A stretch of 43,711 nt of DNA, taken from NCBI GenBank assembly GCA_029777335.1, contig JAKOSN010000275.1, positions 1-43,711 on the forward strand. Direction: 5' to 3'. The notes under the pieces are model-generated. The model made no database searches. It saw only the letters and a list, made by a program, of their open reading frames with translations, and was not told where the DNA came from. Below, piece after piece: positions 1 through 9,436 of this stretch. The translations under genes were made by a program, and so were the position numbers. Every line of letters begins with the position of its first letter. Position 1 is the first letter of the stretch. The stretch comes from Planctomycetota bacterium (GTDB lineage Bacteria; Planctomycetota; Planctomycetia; Gemmatales; Gemmataceae).

Positions 1-2364
1 CAACCAGCGCGCGGACGAACCATCACCTTTCAGATCCAGTTTATCCGCGTTCTTGCCGTACGCCTGTTTCGTCACCTGATAGTCCCGGGCGAGCGCCTCG
101 TTCTCTACACGGCGATTGAAGCCATCGACCATCCCTTGCAGTCGCACAGGGCGCGGAGCCAGCAGGGCGGCCACGTCGGCGAGATCTCCGCGCGCGAGCA
201 GACCAGGAATCACGGCGTCGTGCGGCAACACGATCGGCGGGGGGGCCAGGACCGAGCGATAGCTGCTCAGCCCCCCACGAAGGCACACCGCGCGCAGGTC
301 GTCCTCGTACACCCCAGCCAGCAGGGCGAGCAGTCCGCCCAGCGGTTCGGGACCACGCGGGAGAGCAGCATCGTCGTCACGCGGAATCTTGAAGTTGGTG
401 CCGGGCGCGTTCACGGGGGCCAGCGAATCGCCCCACACGGCCAGGCGGTGCGAATCGAGTTCGGGCCGACTGCGCAGCCAGGCGAGCACCGTGCGCAGAT
501 CGCGCAGCTGAGCGCCGAGCATCGTGCCCCCCAGCATCATCTCCGTGGCAGAGTGCGCGGTGGCGCTACTGCGACGACCGCGTCCCGTCCCGCTCGCCGT
601 CTCTCCCGTCTCGCGCACGTCGGGGAGACAGACCGCGAGCCCTCCTTCGAGCAAGGCGGCGATCTCGTCGGCCCGTTCACGCAGCAACGCCTGTTTGCCC
701 GCCTGCGCGACCAGCACCACTACCCCGGGCGCCTTTTGCGCGGGTCGGAGCAACAGAAGCGGAACGACCATCCCTGGCTCGGCGGTGAGGAGATAGCGCT
801 CGATGGTCACTCCGGGCAGAGCCGGCTCCTTCGCCTCGCTGCGTTGCGCCTGCGGATTCTTGGCGGGGGTACTTGATCCAAGCAAGCGCGTCAGATCGGT
901 GCGCCAGGCGCGGAGTTGTTCTTCGTGGGCAAGCGGCGCGCGTTCCTTGCGCACGGCGGCGCTGCGCTCAGCAGCAAGACGTGGAAGGAGATCGGAGAGT
1001 TGTTGCGGCTTCAGGGTGCGGATCAGTTCCGGGCTCCAGCATTTCAGTTGCTCACTGGGCAGCCGGGTGAGATTCTCCTCCACCCCCGGAGGAATAGCGA
1101 ACCACTTCTTGAACGCCTCGTAAATCAGGCGCCGATGGGGAGCGCCAATGTGCGTGCAGTGCGTCGCCTCGGGAGGCCGCCCCTGCAACCCACCCTTGCC
1201 GTGGGTGAAGGCGAGATTCTCCGGTGTCTTGTAAAAGGCGTGGATCGTCTCCAGGCGCTTCCACACCGGATCATGCGCGCGGTCCCAGCTGAACTCGTGG
1301 CCGTAAATCAACCGCCGTGGCGCGACGCTGCCCACGATCACCCAGGGAAGAAAGCCGTCGGCCGCCGAGCGTCGTAGATTACGTGTCGATTCCCAGCTCC
1401 CTCCGCCGGCGTAGTTGAAGGTCTTCTCCGCATCCGCGGGGAGAGGATAACGAGTCTCGGGTTGCGGGCCGCCAAAGTTGAACGGACCGACCACTGCAAT
1501 GCGCTCGTCCAGAGCGCCGGCCACCGCAGCCGGATCTCCGCCGCCAGCAACCGCCCCCAGCAGAATGATCCGTTTGGGATCGATTCCCTTGCGCGCCAGG
1601 AGCACATCCACGCCGCGCATCAGATCCCAGGCCATCCACCCCATCAGACTTTCGCCCACCAGGTCCAGCTCCAGGGCGTTATCGTAACGGAAGTAGTAAT
1701 CCTGGCGGCTGACCGCGAACGATTGGTTGTAATCCTTGGCCGAGGCGAAGGGATGCTGGCGGCGTTCACCATGACCGGGATGATCCGGCACCAGGACCAG
1801 GCAGCCCGCCCGCGCCCAGAGCGCGCCCATGTCCTGCAATTCGCCCTGTTCCTTGGGAGTGTGGTGGGCATGCGAGATCAGGATCCCCGGCATCGCGGCG
1901 CCTGGCTTCGCGGGGACATAGAGATTGGCGGATACCCACCAGCCGGGGCGACTCTCATAAAGGAGATTCTCGATCTGGTAGCCGTCGCGTTGACGGGTGG
2001 CGCTCACCTGGACCGGGACGGTTTTCGGGGCGGCGGGCCAGGTTCCCAGCGCGGCGCGAAGGGCTTCCACGCGCGCCTGGCGAAAGCTCTCCCACCCCGC
2101 CCGGGTAGTGATCTTGCTCCACTCGGCGCTGCTGCGATCGTTGGCGGCACGCAAGCGCCGTTGCTGATCGGCCGCAACCTGTTGTTTCAGGGTGGTGCGC
2201 ACGCTGGGCGCAGCGACTCCCGCGTCCAGCTCGTGTAACCCTGTGGTCAGCGGATCGGCGGCCGGCAGCGCACCAAGGCCAAGAGTGAGCACCCCCAGGG
2301 CAACTGCGCCAACGATCAATCCGTTACAACCCGCAGAGATTCGTCCGGGAATTCGCGCCATCAT
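1..2364 (-). CDS. Secreted tandem alpha/beta hydrolase (acetylxylan esterase-like), C-terminus cut by window edge
   Basis: The frame is open for 788 codons from ATG ATG at 2364/2361 to the window edge, so the gene is 3'-truncated. Residues 1-35 look like a signal peptide ending near ALPAADP, so export is expected. Residues about 100-425 resemble the acetylxylan-esterase/dienelactone-hydrolase fold (PDHPGHGER, then ILLGAVAGGGDPAA at 267-280). At the nucleophile elbow, G-x-S-x-G-G is expected but GAVAGG is read, so Val272 sits in the Ser position. A second alpha/beta hydrolase-like module follows from about 515, with WGDSLAP (Ser647) as an intact nucleophile elbow and an LLAPRPV strand at 735-740; its His would lie beyond the window. 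Upstream, AAAGG lies 5-8 bases before the two start codons. The gene is divergent from the outer-membrane gene at 2478. The family assignment is good; the substrate is unknown. Confidence 0.8.
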   Translation of the reverse strand, partial: MMARIPGRISAGCNGLIVGAVALGVLTLGLGALPAADPLTTGLHELDAGVAAPSVRTTLKQQVAADQQRRLRAANDRSSAEWSKITTRAGWESFRQARVEALRAALGTWPAAPKTVPVQVSATRQRDGYQIENLLYESRPGWWVSANLYVPAKPGAAMPGILISHAHHTPKEQGELQDMGALWARAGCLVLVPDHPGHGERRQHPFASAKDYNQSFAVSRQDYYFRYDNALELDLVGESLMGWMAWDLMRGVDVLLARKGIDPKRIILLGAVAGGGDPAAVAGALDERIAVVGPFNFGGPQPETRYPLPADAEKTFNYAGGGSWESTRNLRRSAADGFLPWVIVGSVAPRRLIYGHEFSWDRAHDPVWKRLETIHAFYKTPENLAFTHGKGGLQGRPPEATHCTHIGAPHRRLIYEAFKKWFAIPPGVEENLTRLPSEQLKCWSPELIRTLKPQQLSDLLPRLAAERSAAVRKERAPLAHEEQLRAWRTDLTRLLGSSTPAKNPQAQRSEAKEPALPGVTIERYLLTAEPGMVVPLLLLRPAQKAPGVVVLVAQAGKQALLRERADEIAALLEGGLAVCLPDVRETGETASGTGRGRRSSATAHSATEMMLGGTMLGAQLRDLRTVLAWLRSRPELDSHRLAVWGDSLAPVNAPGTNFKIPRDDDAALPRGPEPLGGLLALLAGVYEDDLRAVCLRGGLSSYRSVLAPPPIVLPHDAVIPGLLARGDLADVAALLAPRPVRLQGMVDGFNRRVENEALARDYQVTKQAYGKNADKLDLKGDGSSARWL

Positions 2365-2477
2365 CCTTGCCTTTCACGATTGCTTGATAATGGTGGAGAG
2401 GGTCAGTCGATGAAGGTAGGGACGAAGGGACCTCGTAGAGTACATCTCTCCGGCCCAGGGTATTCAAGGAGGAATCA

Positions 2478-3668
2478 ATGGTTCTCCGGCATGGAAAACT
2501 GCGCACGTGGCGCAGTCTCTTCTCGAGCGCCGTGGTGCTGGCAGGGCTTGTCCCGGTGGCCCAGGCGCAGGTCTATCGCGCCCCGACGGCGCCGATCCAG
2601 CAAACGTCGGCACCGTGTGTTTCGTGTCCGTCGTCTGTTCCGGTCATGCCTGGCTCGTCCTATATCCCCGGCACCCCGCTGGAGTCGGTGGTGCCCGAGG
2701 GGAGCATGATGCCTGGCGGGTCCTCGTCCATGGACGGCAGCCAGCCGATCACGTCGGACAGCGGAGCCAGCTCCGACCTCGCGGCGGCCCCGGAAGAGTC
2801 GTCCTCGGTGGGCGGGGGCTACTTCACGGCGAGCAACTACATCGACAGTGCCATCCCGCGAACCCAGATGCGGTTGCGCTTCGATTCGGTGTATGATATC
2901 AACCGCCCGGATCGTGGTGAATTCTTTTATCCCAAGTGTGGCTGTTTCAACGCCGCCGGCCTGGGACCGGCCAATGGTCCGCCCTTGCCCGAGACCAATA
3001 TCAACTCCGCCCAGTATTACCAGACTTACCTGGAATACGCCTGGAATAAAGACTTTTCCACCTTCATCGAAGTGCCGATTGTCGCCATCGATCCACAGGT
3101 CAATCTCAACACCAGCGGGATCGGCGATATCAACGCCGGTTTCAAGTTGAGCCTGTACGACGACGAGAAGACGTTCTTCACCTTCCAGTTCCGCACCTAC
3201 GTCCCGACCGCCGACGGCACCAAGGGACTGGGTACCGAACACGTGAGCCTGGAACCAGCGCTCTTGCTGTACAAGCAACTCGCTCCCAAGCTCTTCTTTG
3301 AAGGCGAGGTGCGCGACTGGATTGCGGTTGGTGGCTCGAACTTTGCCGGCAACGTGCTCCGCTATGGGGCGGGCCTCAGCGTGCTGGCCTACCAGGGGTG
3401 CAACTTCCGCGTGCAACCGGTGGCCGAGGTGGTGGGCTGGACGTTCCTGAGCGGGCAAGAATCCGGGCCCGATATTCCGCCGCCCTGGGTGTCGGCCAAG
3501 GGCGACACGATCGTGAATGGCAAACTGGGTGTTCGCTTCGGCTTCGGCAACCTGGCTCTGCCGGGCATCCGCAATCAGTCGGATATCGGCATCAGCTATG
3601 GGCGCGCTCTGACGGGGGAAGTGCTCTACAAGGACATCATCCGCGCCGAACTGCGTCTGCGCTTCTAA
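2478..3668 (+). CDS. Predicted outer-membrane beta-barrel protein
   Basis: This is a 396-residue protein with a basic N-terminus and a hydrophobic segment ending at VAQAQ (about residue 30), a typical Sec signal. A Pro/Ser/Gly-rich, disordered-looking stretch runs to about 110. The remainder has alternating hydrophobic/polar strands (for example TFFTFQFRTYVP and KLFFEGEVRDWIAVG) and ends in ELRLRF, the terminal Phe characteristic of outer-membrane barrels. It resembles the MetA/phenol-degradation-type barrel proteins common in planctomycetes; that link is inference. A strong Shine-Dalgarno AAGGAGGA at 2466-2473 fixes the start. A GATAAT at 2386-2391 could be a -10 box, but no good -35 is seen. 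A 20-bp perfect hairpin follows the gene at 3702-3747. The transported or bound molecule is unknown. Confidence 0.8.
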   Translation: MVLRHGKLRTWRSLFSSAVVLAGLVPVAQAQVYRAPTAPIQQTSAPCVSCPSSVPVMPGSSYIPGTPLESVVPEGSMMPGGSSSMDGSQPITSDSGASSDLAAAPEESSSVGGGYFTASNYIDSAIPRTQMRLRFDSVYDINRPDRGEFFYPKCGCFNAAGLGPANGPPLPETNINSAQYYQTYLEYAWNKDFSTFIEVPIVAIDPQVNLNTSGIGDINAGFKLSLYDDEKTFFTFQFRTYVPTADGTKGLGTEHVSLEPALLLYKQLAPKLFFEGEVRDWIAVGGSNFAGNVLRYGAGLSVLAYQGCNFRVQPVAEVVGWTFLSGQESGPDIPPPWVSAKGDTIVNGKLGVRFGFGNLALPGIRNQSDIGISYGRALTGEVLYKDIIRAELRLRF

Positions 3669-3701
3669 AGACCCCGCAAGGATTACTCGCATCGAGAAGC
3701 C

Positions 3702-3756
3702 CCGGTCCCGTGGGCAGTGAGGGTCCTCTCACTGCCCACGGGACCGGATTGCTTTT
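3702..3756 (+). terminator. Intrinsic terminator after the outer-membrane gene
   Basis: The arms 3702-3721 and 3728-3747 are perfect 20-base inverted repeats around a 6-base loop (GGTCCT), followed by ATTGCTTTT. It lies between two convergent genes (ending at 3668 and 3766). The T-rich tail is only on the plus-strand side, so it mainly serves the plus-strand gene. Confidence 0.8.
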
Positions 3757-3765
3757 GGCGGACAC

Positions 3766-4701
3766 TTAGGAAAGACGATAATAGCGCACCGCATTATCGT
3801 AAAAGAGCTTGTGCTGCTCGTCGCGAGGACGATCCTTGACCACCACCTTGAGCGCCTCGACCCAGGCACGCAGCGTGGCCGTTTTGGTGCATACCGGCCA
3901 GTCACCGCCAAAGAGAACGCGGTCGGGGCCAAAGACCTGCAACGTGTGGGTGAGCAACGGCGCAAGGTCCTCGGGAATCCAGGTTTTCGGCTTCGCCCCA
4001 GCTACAATCCCGGACACCTTGCACACCACATTCTTCCGTTTGGCAATGGCGGTCATGTCCCGTTGCCACTGGGTGTGCTCGCCCTGCACCGGCCCATTGC
4101 CACAGTGGTCGAGAATGAACTGCGTGTCCGGGCAGGCGTCGGCAAGCTGGGCAGCATCCAGCAACTCCGTCGGCCGCATGCACAGGTCAAAGCTCATCCC
4201 CAACTCACCCAGCAGGCGAATGCCGGCGAGGAATTCCTTCTTCAAACAGAATCCCTTCGGGGCGGTGCCATGCAGAACCTGGCGCACGCCCTTGATGTAC
4301 GCGCTGTCGCGAAACTGCCGAATATACCTGGCAAACCTCGCTTCGGCGGGGCGGCCGGAGATGATGGCGCCCACCATGGGCGTATCCGCCCGCTTGCAGA
4401 GTTCAATCACATACTCCGCCTCGGCCTGCTGCTGCGACGGGTCGACATCAACCTCCATGTACAAAGTTTTGACAATGTTCAGCCCGCGCGCCTCCTGAAG
4501 GTAATCGCTCATCAGGTAATTGCGCTGGAGGGGAGAGCCCTTCTCGATCCACGGCAATTTGAACTTTTTCAGATCCCACAAGTGTTGATGGGTGTCGACA
4601 ATGGGCAGGGGAGCGTCCCCGGCGCCTTGCAGCGAAGCGCCCAGGAGAGCGCCAGCGCTCAGGGCCGCCGTCTGGTGGACAAACTGACGTCGCGTGGTCA
4701 T
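3766..4701 (-). CDS. TIM-barrel amidohydrolase of the COG3618 (sugar-lactonase-like) group, Tat-type signal
   Basis: This 311-residue protein starts TTRRQFVHQTAALSAGALLG, a twin-arginine-like signal. The metal-site motifs of the amidohydrolase_2 family follow: DTHQHLWD (His38, His40), ILDHCGNGP, and FGGDWPVC near the C-terminus. COG3618 includes L-fuconolactonase and L-rhamnono-lactonase, so hydrolysis of a sugar lactone in the periplasm is a reasonable guess, not a demonstrated activity. An upstream in-frame extension to 4827 lies wholly inside carB. I prefer ATG 4701 because it begins the Tat signal and forms an ATGA overlap with the carB stop, which suggests translational coupling. The pairing with carB is odd, since no pyrimidine role is obvious. 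Confidence 0.8.
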   Translation of the reverse strand: MTTRRQFVHQTAALSAGALLGASLQGAGDAPLPIVDTHQHLWDLKKFKLPWIEKGSPLQRNYLMSDYLQEARGLNIVKTLYMEVDVDPSQQQAEAEYVIELCKRADTPMVGAIISGRPAEARFARYIRQFRDSAYIKGVRQVLHGTAPKGFCLKKEFLAGIRLLGELGMSFDLCMRPTELLDAAQLADACPDTQFILDHCGNGPVQGEHTQWQRDMTAIAKRKNVVCKVSGIVAGAKPKTWIPEDLAPLLTHTLQVFGPDRVLFGGDWPVCTKTATLRAWVEALKVVVKDRPRDEQHKLFYDNAVRYYRLS

Positions 4702-7700
4702 CGGAGAGTCCTCGTGCTGGCCAGGACGGGGTATCGATCCTGGATGGCCATGACCGTCCAGGGCCGACCGCGCGTGGCCCGGCAGGCTTCCACGGCGGCC
4801 TGGGCAGCGGCCAGGGTGGTGATGCACGTCACCCCGTTGGCGACCGCCGCCGAGCGAATCTTCCCCTCGTCGGTGCGTGCCCCCTGCCCGCTTGGCGTAT
4901 TGATCACCAGGGCGATCTCGTCGTTCTTCATGAAGTCGATCAGGTTGGGACGGCCTTCCTGCACCTTGGGCACTTCCTGCACTGCAATCCCTGCTTCCCG
5001 CAACGCGCGCGCGGTGCCACGGGTCGAGATCAATTCGTATCCCAGGTCGGCCAGTCCGCGGGCCACCGGGATCACCTCGGCCTTGTCTCGATCCGCCACG
5101 CTGATAAACACCTTGCCGTTGGGCGGAAGCGCGCTGTTGGCCGCCAGTTGACTCTTGGCGAACGCCAGCGGAAAACTGTCGTCGATCCCCATGACCTCGC
5201 CCGTGGAGCGCATCTCCGGACCGAGGATGATGTCCACCCCCAGGAACTTGTTGAACGGGAAAACGCTCTCCTTCACCGAGAAGTAGGGCGGGGTATACTC
5301 CTCGAACAGCTGCAGTTCATCGAGCGTTTTGCCCACCATCACCAGCGAGGCATAGCGCGCCAGGGGAATGCCGGTCGCCTTGGAGACAAAGGGCGTGGTG
5401 CGACTGGCCCGAGGATTGACTTCAAGCACATAGATCGTTCCGCTTCGGGTGACGGCAAACTGCACATTCATCAATCCCTTGACGGTCAGTTCCCGCGCCA
5501 TCTCGCGCGTCTGGCGTTTGATCTCTGCCACCACCTCCGGGGGCAAACTGTGCGGCGGCAGCACACAGGCGGAATCGCCCGAGTGAATGCCCGCCTCCTC
5601 GATGTGCTGCATCACCCCGCCAATCAAGGTGCGCTGCCCATCGCTGAGGCAATCGACATCCACCTCCATCGCCGATTCCAGAAATTTGTCGATCAGGATG
5701 GGTTTGCCCGGCGACACCGTCATGGCCCGTTCCATGTAGCGTTCCAGGGCCGCCTCGGTGTAGACAATCTCCATGGCGCGCCCGCCCAGCACATAGCTGG
5801 GGCGCACCAGCACGGGATAACCAATCTGTCGGGCAATCAGCACCGCCTGCTGCACTTCCAGGGCGATGGCGTTGGGCGGTTGCTTCAGCTGCAACCGATT
5901 GACCAGCGCCTGAAAACGCTGCCGATCCTCCGCCTGATCGATGCTATCCACACTGGTGCCGATGATGGGAACGCCCGCGACCTCCAGTGCCTTGGCCAGG
6001 TTCAACGGCGTCTGGCCGCCAAACTGAACGATGACCCCTTCGGGCTTCATCCGATCGTAGATGTTAAGGACATCCTCCGCGGTCAGCGGCTCGAAGAAGA
6101 GGTGATCGCTGGTATCGTAGTCGGTGCTGACCGTCTCGGGGTTCGAGTTGACCATGATGGTCTCATAGCCAGCCTCGCGCAAGGCAAAGGCGGCCTGGCA
6201 GCAGCAGTAGTCGAACTCGATCCCCTGACCGATGCGATTGGGGCCTCCGCCCAGGATCATGATGCGCGGCTTCCCTGCCGGGGGAATCGTTTCGTCCTCG
6301 CAGGTCACCGTCTGCCCATGGGCGTTAATCTGAACCGCGGGCGCCTCGTAGGTCGAGTAGTAGTAGGGGGTGTAGGCGGCAAACTCGGCGGCACAGGTAT
6401 CGACCACCTTGAACGAGGGCACCACGCCTTTTTCAATGCGATGGCGCCGCACGTCCTTCTCGAAGGTTTGCCACAGGATGGCCAGCTGGCGATCGGAGAA
6501 GCCGTGCTGCTTGGCCTGGCGCAGGAGATCGGCGTCGGCACTCTGGAGATCAGGACACGCCCGTAAGCGATCTTCCATCTCCACGATTTCGCGGATCTGG
6601 TGAATGAACCAGGGATCGATCCGGGTGCGTTGCTGAATGTCCTCCACAGAGAAGCCCGCGCGGAGCGCTCCGCGAATGTACCAGATGCGCTCCGAGGTGG
6701 GGGTGGTCAGACGCATGCTGATCTCATCGCGCGACGGCGGTTCTCTGGTCATGCTCCAGCGATCGTGGCGATCACAGCCGAGACCGAAACGCCCCGTCTC
6801 CAGACCGCGCAGGGCTTTTTGCAGCGATTCCTTGAAGGTGCGGCCGATCGCCATCGTTTCGCCGACTGATTTCATCTGCGTGGTCAGCGTCGGATCGGCG
6901 TCGGGGAATTTCTCGAACGCCCAGCGCGGCACCTTGGTGACCACATAGTCGATCGTGGGCTCGAAACAGGCCGGCGTTTCACGCGTGATGTCGTTGCGCA
7001 GTTCATCCAGGCGATAGCCCACGGCGAGCTTGGCGGCGATCTTGGCGATGGGGAAGCCAGTGGCCTTGGAAGCAAGAGCCGACGAGCGCGACACCCGGGG
7101 ATTCATCTCGATGGCGACCATGTCGCCGTTGGCGGGGTTGATGGCAAACTGAATGTTACTGCCACCCGTTTCCACGCCAATTTCGCGGATGATCGCGAGA
7201 CTGGCATCGCGCAGCCGTTGATATTCCTTGTCGGTCAGCGTCTGAGCCGGGGCGACGGTGATCGAATCGCCGGTGTGCACCCCCATGGGATCGAGATTTT
7301 CAATGGAGCAGACAATGACAACGTTGTCTGCTCCGTCGCGCATGACCTCCAGCTCGTATTCCTTCCAGCCGATCACCGATTCCTCGATGAGCACCTCGCC
7401 GACGGGCGACAGATCGAGGCCGCGCGCGATCAGATCGTTGAACTCCTCGCGGTTGTAGGCGATTCCGCCTCCGGTGCCGCCAAGCGTGAAGGAGGGCCGC
7501 AGGACACAGGGCAGACCGACCTGTTCGCGCAGCGCCTGGGCCTCGGCGAGCGACCGCGCCACGCCGCTCCTGGGGACCGGAATGCCAATCTTGACCATCG
7601 CGGCCTTGAACTTCTCGCGATCCTCGGCCTTTTCGATGGCGGCGGGGCGGGCGCCGATCATTTCCACCTTGAACCGTTCGAGCACACCATGGCGGTGCAG

Positions 7701-8003
7701 ATCGAGCGCGCAGTTCAGAGCGGTCTGCCCGCCCAGGGTGGGAAGGATGGCATCGGGGCGTTCGCGTTCGATGATGCGTGCCACGAACTCCCAGGTAATC
7801 GGCTCGATGTAGGTCCGATCAGCCGTTTCCGGGTCGGTCATGATGGTGGCGGGATTCGAGTTCACAAGGACAACGGTGTATCCTTCTTCGCGGAGGGCCT
7901 TGCAGGCCTGAGTGCCGCTGTAATCGAACTCGCACGCCTGACCGATAATAATGGGGCCGGAGCCGATCAGGAGAATCTTTTTCAGGTCGGTACGCTTAGG
8001 CAT
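4698..8003 (-). CDS. carB: Carbamoyl-phosphate synthase large subunit
   Basis: CarB makes carbamoyl phosphate from bicarbonate, two ATP and ammonia delivered by the CarA glutaminase, feeding pyrimidine and arginine synthesis in the cytoplasm. The 1101-residue protein begins PKRTDLKKILLIGSGPIIIGQACEFDYSG, the canonical N-terminus. It shows both synthetase halves, with NSNPATIMTD and NSNPETVSTD as the duplicated signature and two ATP-grasp regions (about 130-335 and 675-865). A C-terminal MGS-like allosteric domain lies at about 950-1080 (INTPSGQGA). Length is slightly above the usual 1060-1075, mostly from the C-terminal tail. carA is not adjacent. Its last four bases overlap the following amidohydrolase start. 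Confidence 0.98.
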   Translation of the reverse strand: MPKRTDLKKILLIGSGPIIIGQACEFDYSGTQACKALREEGYTVVLVNSNPATIMTDPETADRTYIEPITWEFVARIIERERPDAILPTLGGQTALNCALDLHRHGVLERFKVEMIGARPAAIEKAEDREKFKAAMVKIGIPVPRSGVARSLAEAQALREQVGLPCVLRPSFTLGGTGGGIAYNREEFNDLIARGLDLSPVGEVLIEESVIGWKEYELEVMRDGADNVVIVCSIENLDPMGVHTGDSITVAPAQTLTDKEYQRLRDASLAIIREIGVETGGSNIQFAINPANGDMVAIEMNPRVSRSSALASKATGFPIAKIAAKLAVGYRLDELRNDITRETPACFEPTIDYVVTKVPRWAFEKFPDADPTLTTQMKSVGETMAIGRTFKESLQKALRGLETGRFGLGCDRHDRWSMTREPPSRDEISMRLTTPTSERIWYIRGALRAGFSVEDIQQRTRIDPWFIHQIREIVEMEDRLRACPDLQSADADLLRQAKQHGFSDRQLAILWQTFEKDVRRHRIEKGVVPSFKVVDTCAAEFAAYTPYYYSTYEAPAVQINAHGQTVTCEDETIPPAGKPRIMILGGGPNRIGQGIEFDYCCCQAAFALREAGYETIMVNSNPETVSTDYDTSDHLFFEPLTAEDVLNIYDRMKPEGVIVQFGGQTPLNLAKALEVAGVPIIGTSVDSIDQAEDRQRFQALVNRLQLKQPPNAIALEVQQAVLIARQIGYPVLVRPSYVLGGRAMEIVYTEAALERYMERAMTVSPGKPILIDKFLESAMEVDVDCLSDGQRTLIGGVMQHIEEAGIHSGDSACVLPPHSLPPEVVAEIKRQTREMARELTVKGLMNVQFAVTRSGTIYVLEVNPRASRTTPFVSKATGIPLARYASLVMVGKTLDELQLFEEYTPPYFSVKESVFPFNKFLGVDIILGPEMRSTGEVMGIDDSFPLAFAKSQLAANSALPPNGKVFISVADRDKAEVIPVARGLADLGYELISTRGTARALREAGIAVQEVPKVQEGRPNLIDFMKNDEIALVINTPSGQGARTDEGKIRSAAVANGVTCITTLAAAQAAVEACRATRGRPWTVMAIQDRYPVLASTRTLR

Positions 8004-8142
8004 GGTCCGTGGTCGCTGCTCGCCGGGGCCAACTACTCAGGGAAGACAAACTCCCCTTATGGTATGAGCACGGCGTCGCTCTCCAAGAGCGCTCTGAGCA
8101 GCGGCCTCCTATGCCAGGGCGACCACGGCGAAGAAAACACAC

Positions 8143-8184
8143 GCGGCGCTGGCGTGGCAAGCACTCCCACCACACCAGCGCCGC
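8143..8184 (-). terminator. Terminator after the DUF5684 gene
   Basis: The arms 8143-8157 and 8170-8184 pair over 15 positions with one mismatch (GCGGCGCTGG core). Read on the minus strand, the hairpin is followed by a T-rich stretch (TGTGTTTTCTTC). It separates the DUF5684 gene (ends 8211) from the carB 5' region (8004-8142). Confidence 0.6.
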
Positions 8185-8210
8185 CGGGGAAAGAGAGCGA
8201 GACGATCCGC

Positions 8211-8657
8211 TTAGCCTTCGTACCGGGCGTCACCGAAGGCGAGAATCGGGTAGAAGATAAACGGCAAGAAGATCATGCCGAGGGCAAAGCCAGTATCTTT
8301 CCCGAAGACCTTGGCCAGCTCGATGGCGCTAAGAATCCCCCAGATGGGGGCAGTACACGGGATCAGCATGAGGATGATCCACATGGTATCCTTCTTGATG
8401 ATCTCGACCATGACGATGATGTTGTAGATGGGAATGATCGCTGCCCACCCTGGTTTCCCTGCCTTGCTGAAGATTACCCACAGAGAGACAAGAGGGATCA
8501 GAGCAAACACCACCATGACGAACAGCCAAACCAGCAACATCCCGATGCCGAAGGCCGCCATCGCGCCGGCATCGGGGCTTGGCACGGGTGGCTGCCCCGG
8601 ACGAACCTGAGCGAACAGGCTTGATTGCATTGCGAGGTTGCACAGCAGGGGAGTCAT
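8211..8657 (-). CDS. DUF5684-type small membrane protein
   Basis: This 148-residue protein has a first hydrophobic helix at about 32-60, then the characteristic FSKAGKPGWAAIIPIYNIIV motif, then two further hydrophobic stretches (MWIILMLIPCTAPIWGIL and FALGMIFLPFIFYPIL). The motif after the first helix is the hallmark of DUF5684 proteins, inner-membrane proteins of unknown function often annotated near signal peptidases. The start ATG 8657 is preceded by AAAGGATGAGTA, an acceptable Shine-Dalgarno. The DUF2752 gene lies 87 bases upstream on the same strand, and the two probably form a small membrane-protein operon. No function can be assigned. Confidence 0.7.
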   Translation of the reverse strand: MTPLLCNLAMQSSLFAQVRPGQPPVPSPDAGAMAAFGIGMLLVWLFVMVVFALIPLVSLWVIFSKAGKPGWAAIIPIYNIIVMVEIIKKDTMWIILMLIPCTAPIWGILSAIELAKVFGKDTGFALGMIFLPFIFYPILAFGDARYEG

Positions 8658-8744
8658 TACTCATCCTTTCGTGACACAACACCATCAGGTCATTCCGTAC
8701 AGTGATCCCGACCGCTTACACAATCGGCCAGGGAGAAGGTTGTT

Positions 8745-9230
8745 TCACTGCATCGGAAAGGAAATCCAGCCAAGAAACACGAGAAGCCAGCGCAGCCAGC
8801 CCAGGAGAAAGAACCCCACCACCACGGCGAGTCCCAGACGCCCCCAGGCGGACAGCCAGCGCGCCAGTACCCGGCGGATTCGCTCCCGGCGCAGGCGCGG
8901 CAACAGGGCGAGCACCCCGAGCCCATTCACCGCTGGCAAGACGAGTATCCCCAGCGGATGATAACGGAATGCTCGGTCCAGGTCCCCGCGCAGGAGATTG
9001 GCGCCACAGCGTGTGATGCCACAACCAGGACACGGTGCCCCGGTGAAGCGCATCGCCGGGCAGAAGTCCAACCAGGAGACTCCCTCGGCCGGCATCAGCA
9101 GCGTCACCAGCGTAAAGAGCGCACAGGCCCGCAACCACCCATCGCTCAGCAGGGATGCCAGGCCGCGTTTTGTGGGCGTCGCCTCCGAATCTGGGAGAGC
9201 TGGGAGAGAGGGTAGAGCGACATCTGCCAT
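8745..9230 (-). CDS. DUF2752 membrane protein
   Basis: This 161-residue protein carries FTGAPCPGCGITRC at about 63-76, the CPGCGxTR signature of DUF2752, with hydrophobic helices around it (ALFTLVTLLMP, HPLGILVLPAVNGLGVLALLP, GLAVVVGFFLLGWLRWLLVF). The paired cysteines could bind metal or form a redox pair; that is inference. A short Pro/Ser-rich N-terminus precedes the first helix. It is transcribed with the DUF5684 gene downstream. No clear Shine-Dalgarno precedes ATG 9230, so the start is less certain than the family. Confidence 0.72.
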   Translation of the reverse strand: MADVALPSLPALPDSEATPTKRGLASLLSDGWLRACALFTLVTLLMPAEGVSWLDFCPAMRFTGAPCPGCGITRCGANLLRGDLDRAFRYHPLGILVLPAVNGLGVLALLPRLRRERIRRVLARWLSAWGRLGLAVVVGFFLLGWLRWLLVFLGWISFPMQ

Positions 9231-9436
9231 GGATTATGTCCGCACAATCGAGGAAGACATCGCCTGTTTTTTTCGGTGGCTCTTCTGGCGATGAAAAGAG
9301 TGAGAGTAGTCTACCCTCCCGAATCGCCGATACAAGCTCATTCGCGGCAAAAAGTTGTCTACCTTCTCTGAACTACCTGAAGTTGCATCGAGGGAAGGGA
9401 TGTGCGGGCAACGGGGGAGGGAGGAGCAACGAGACA

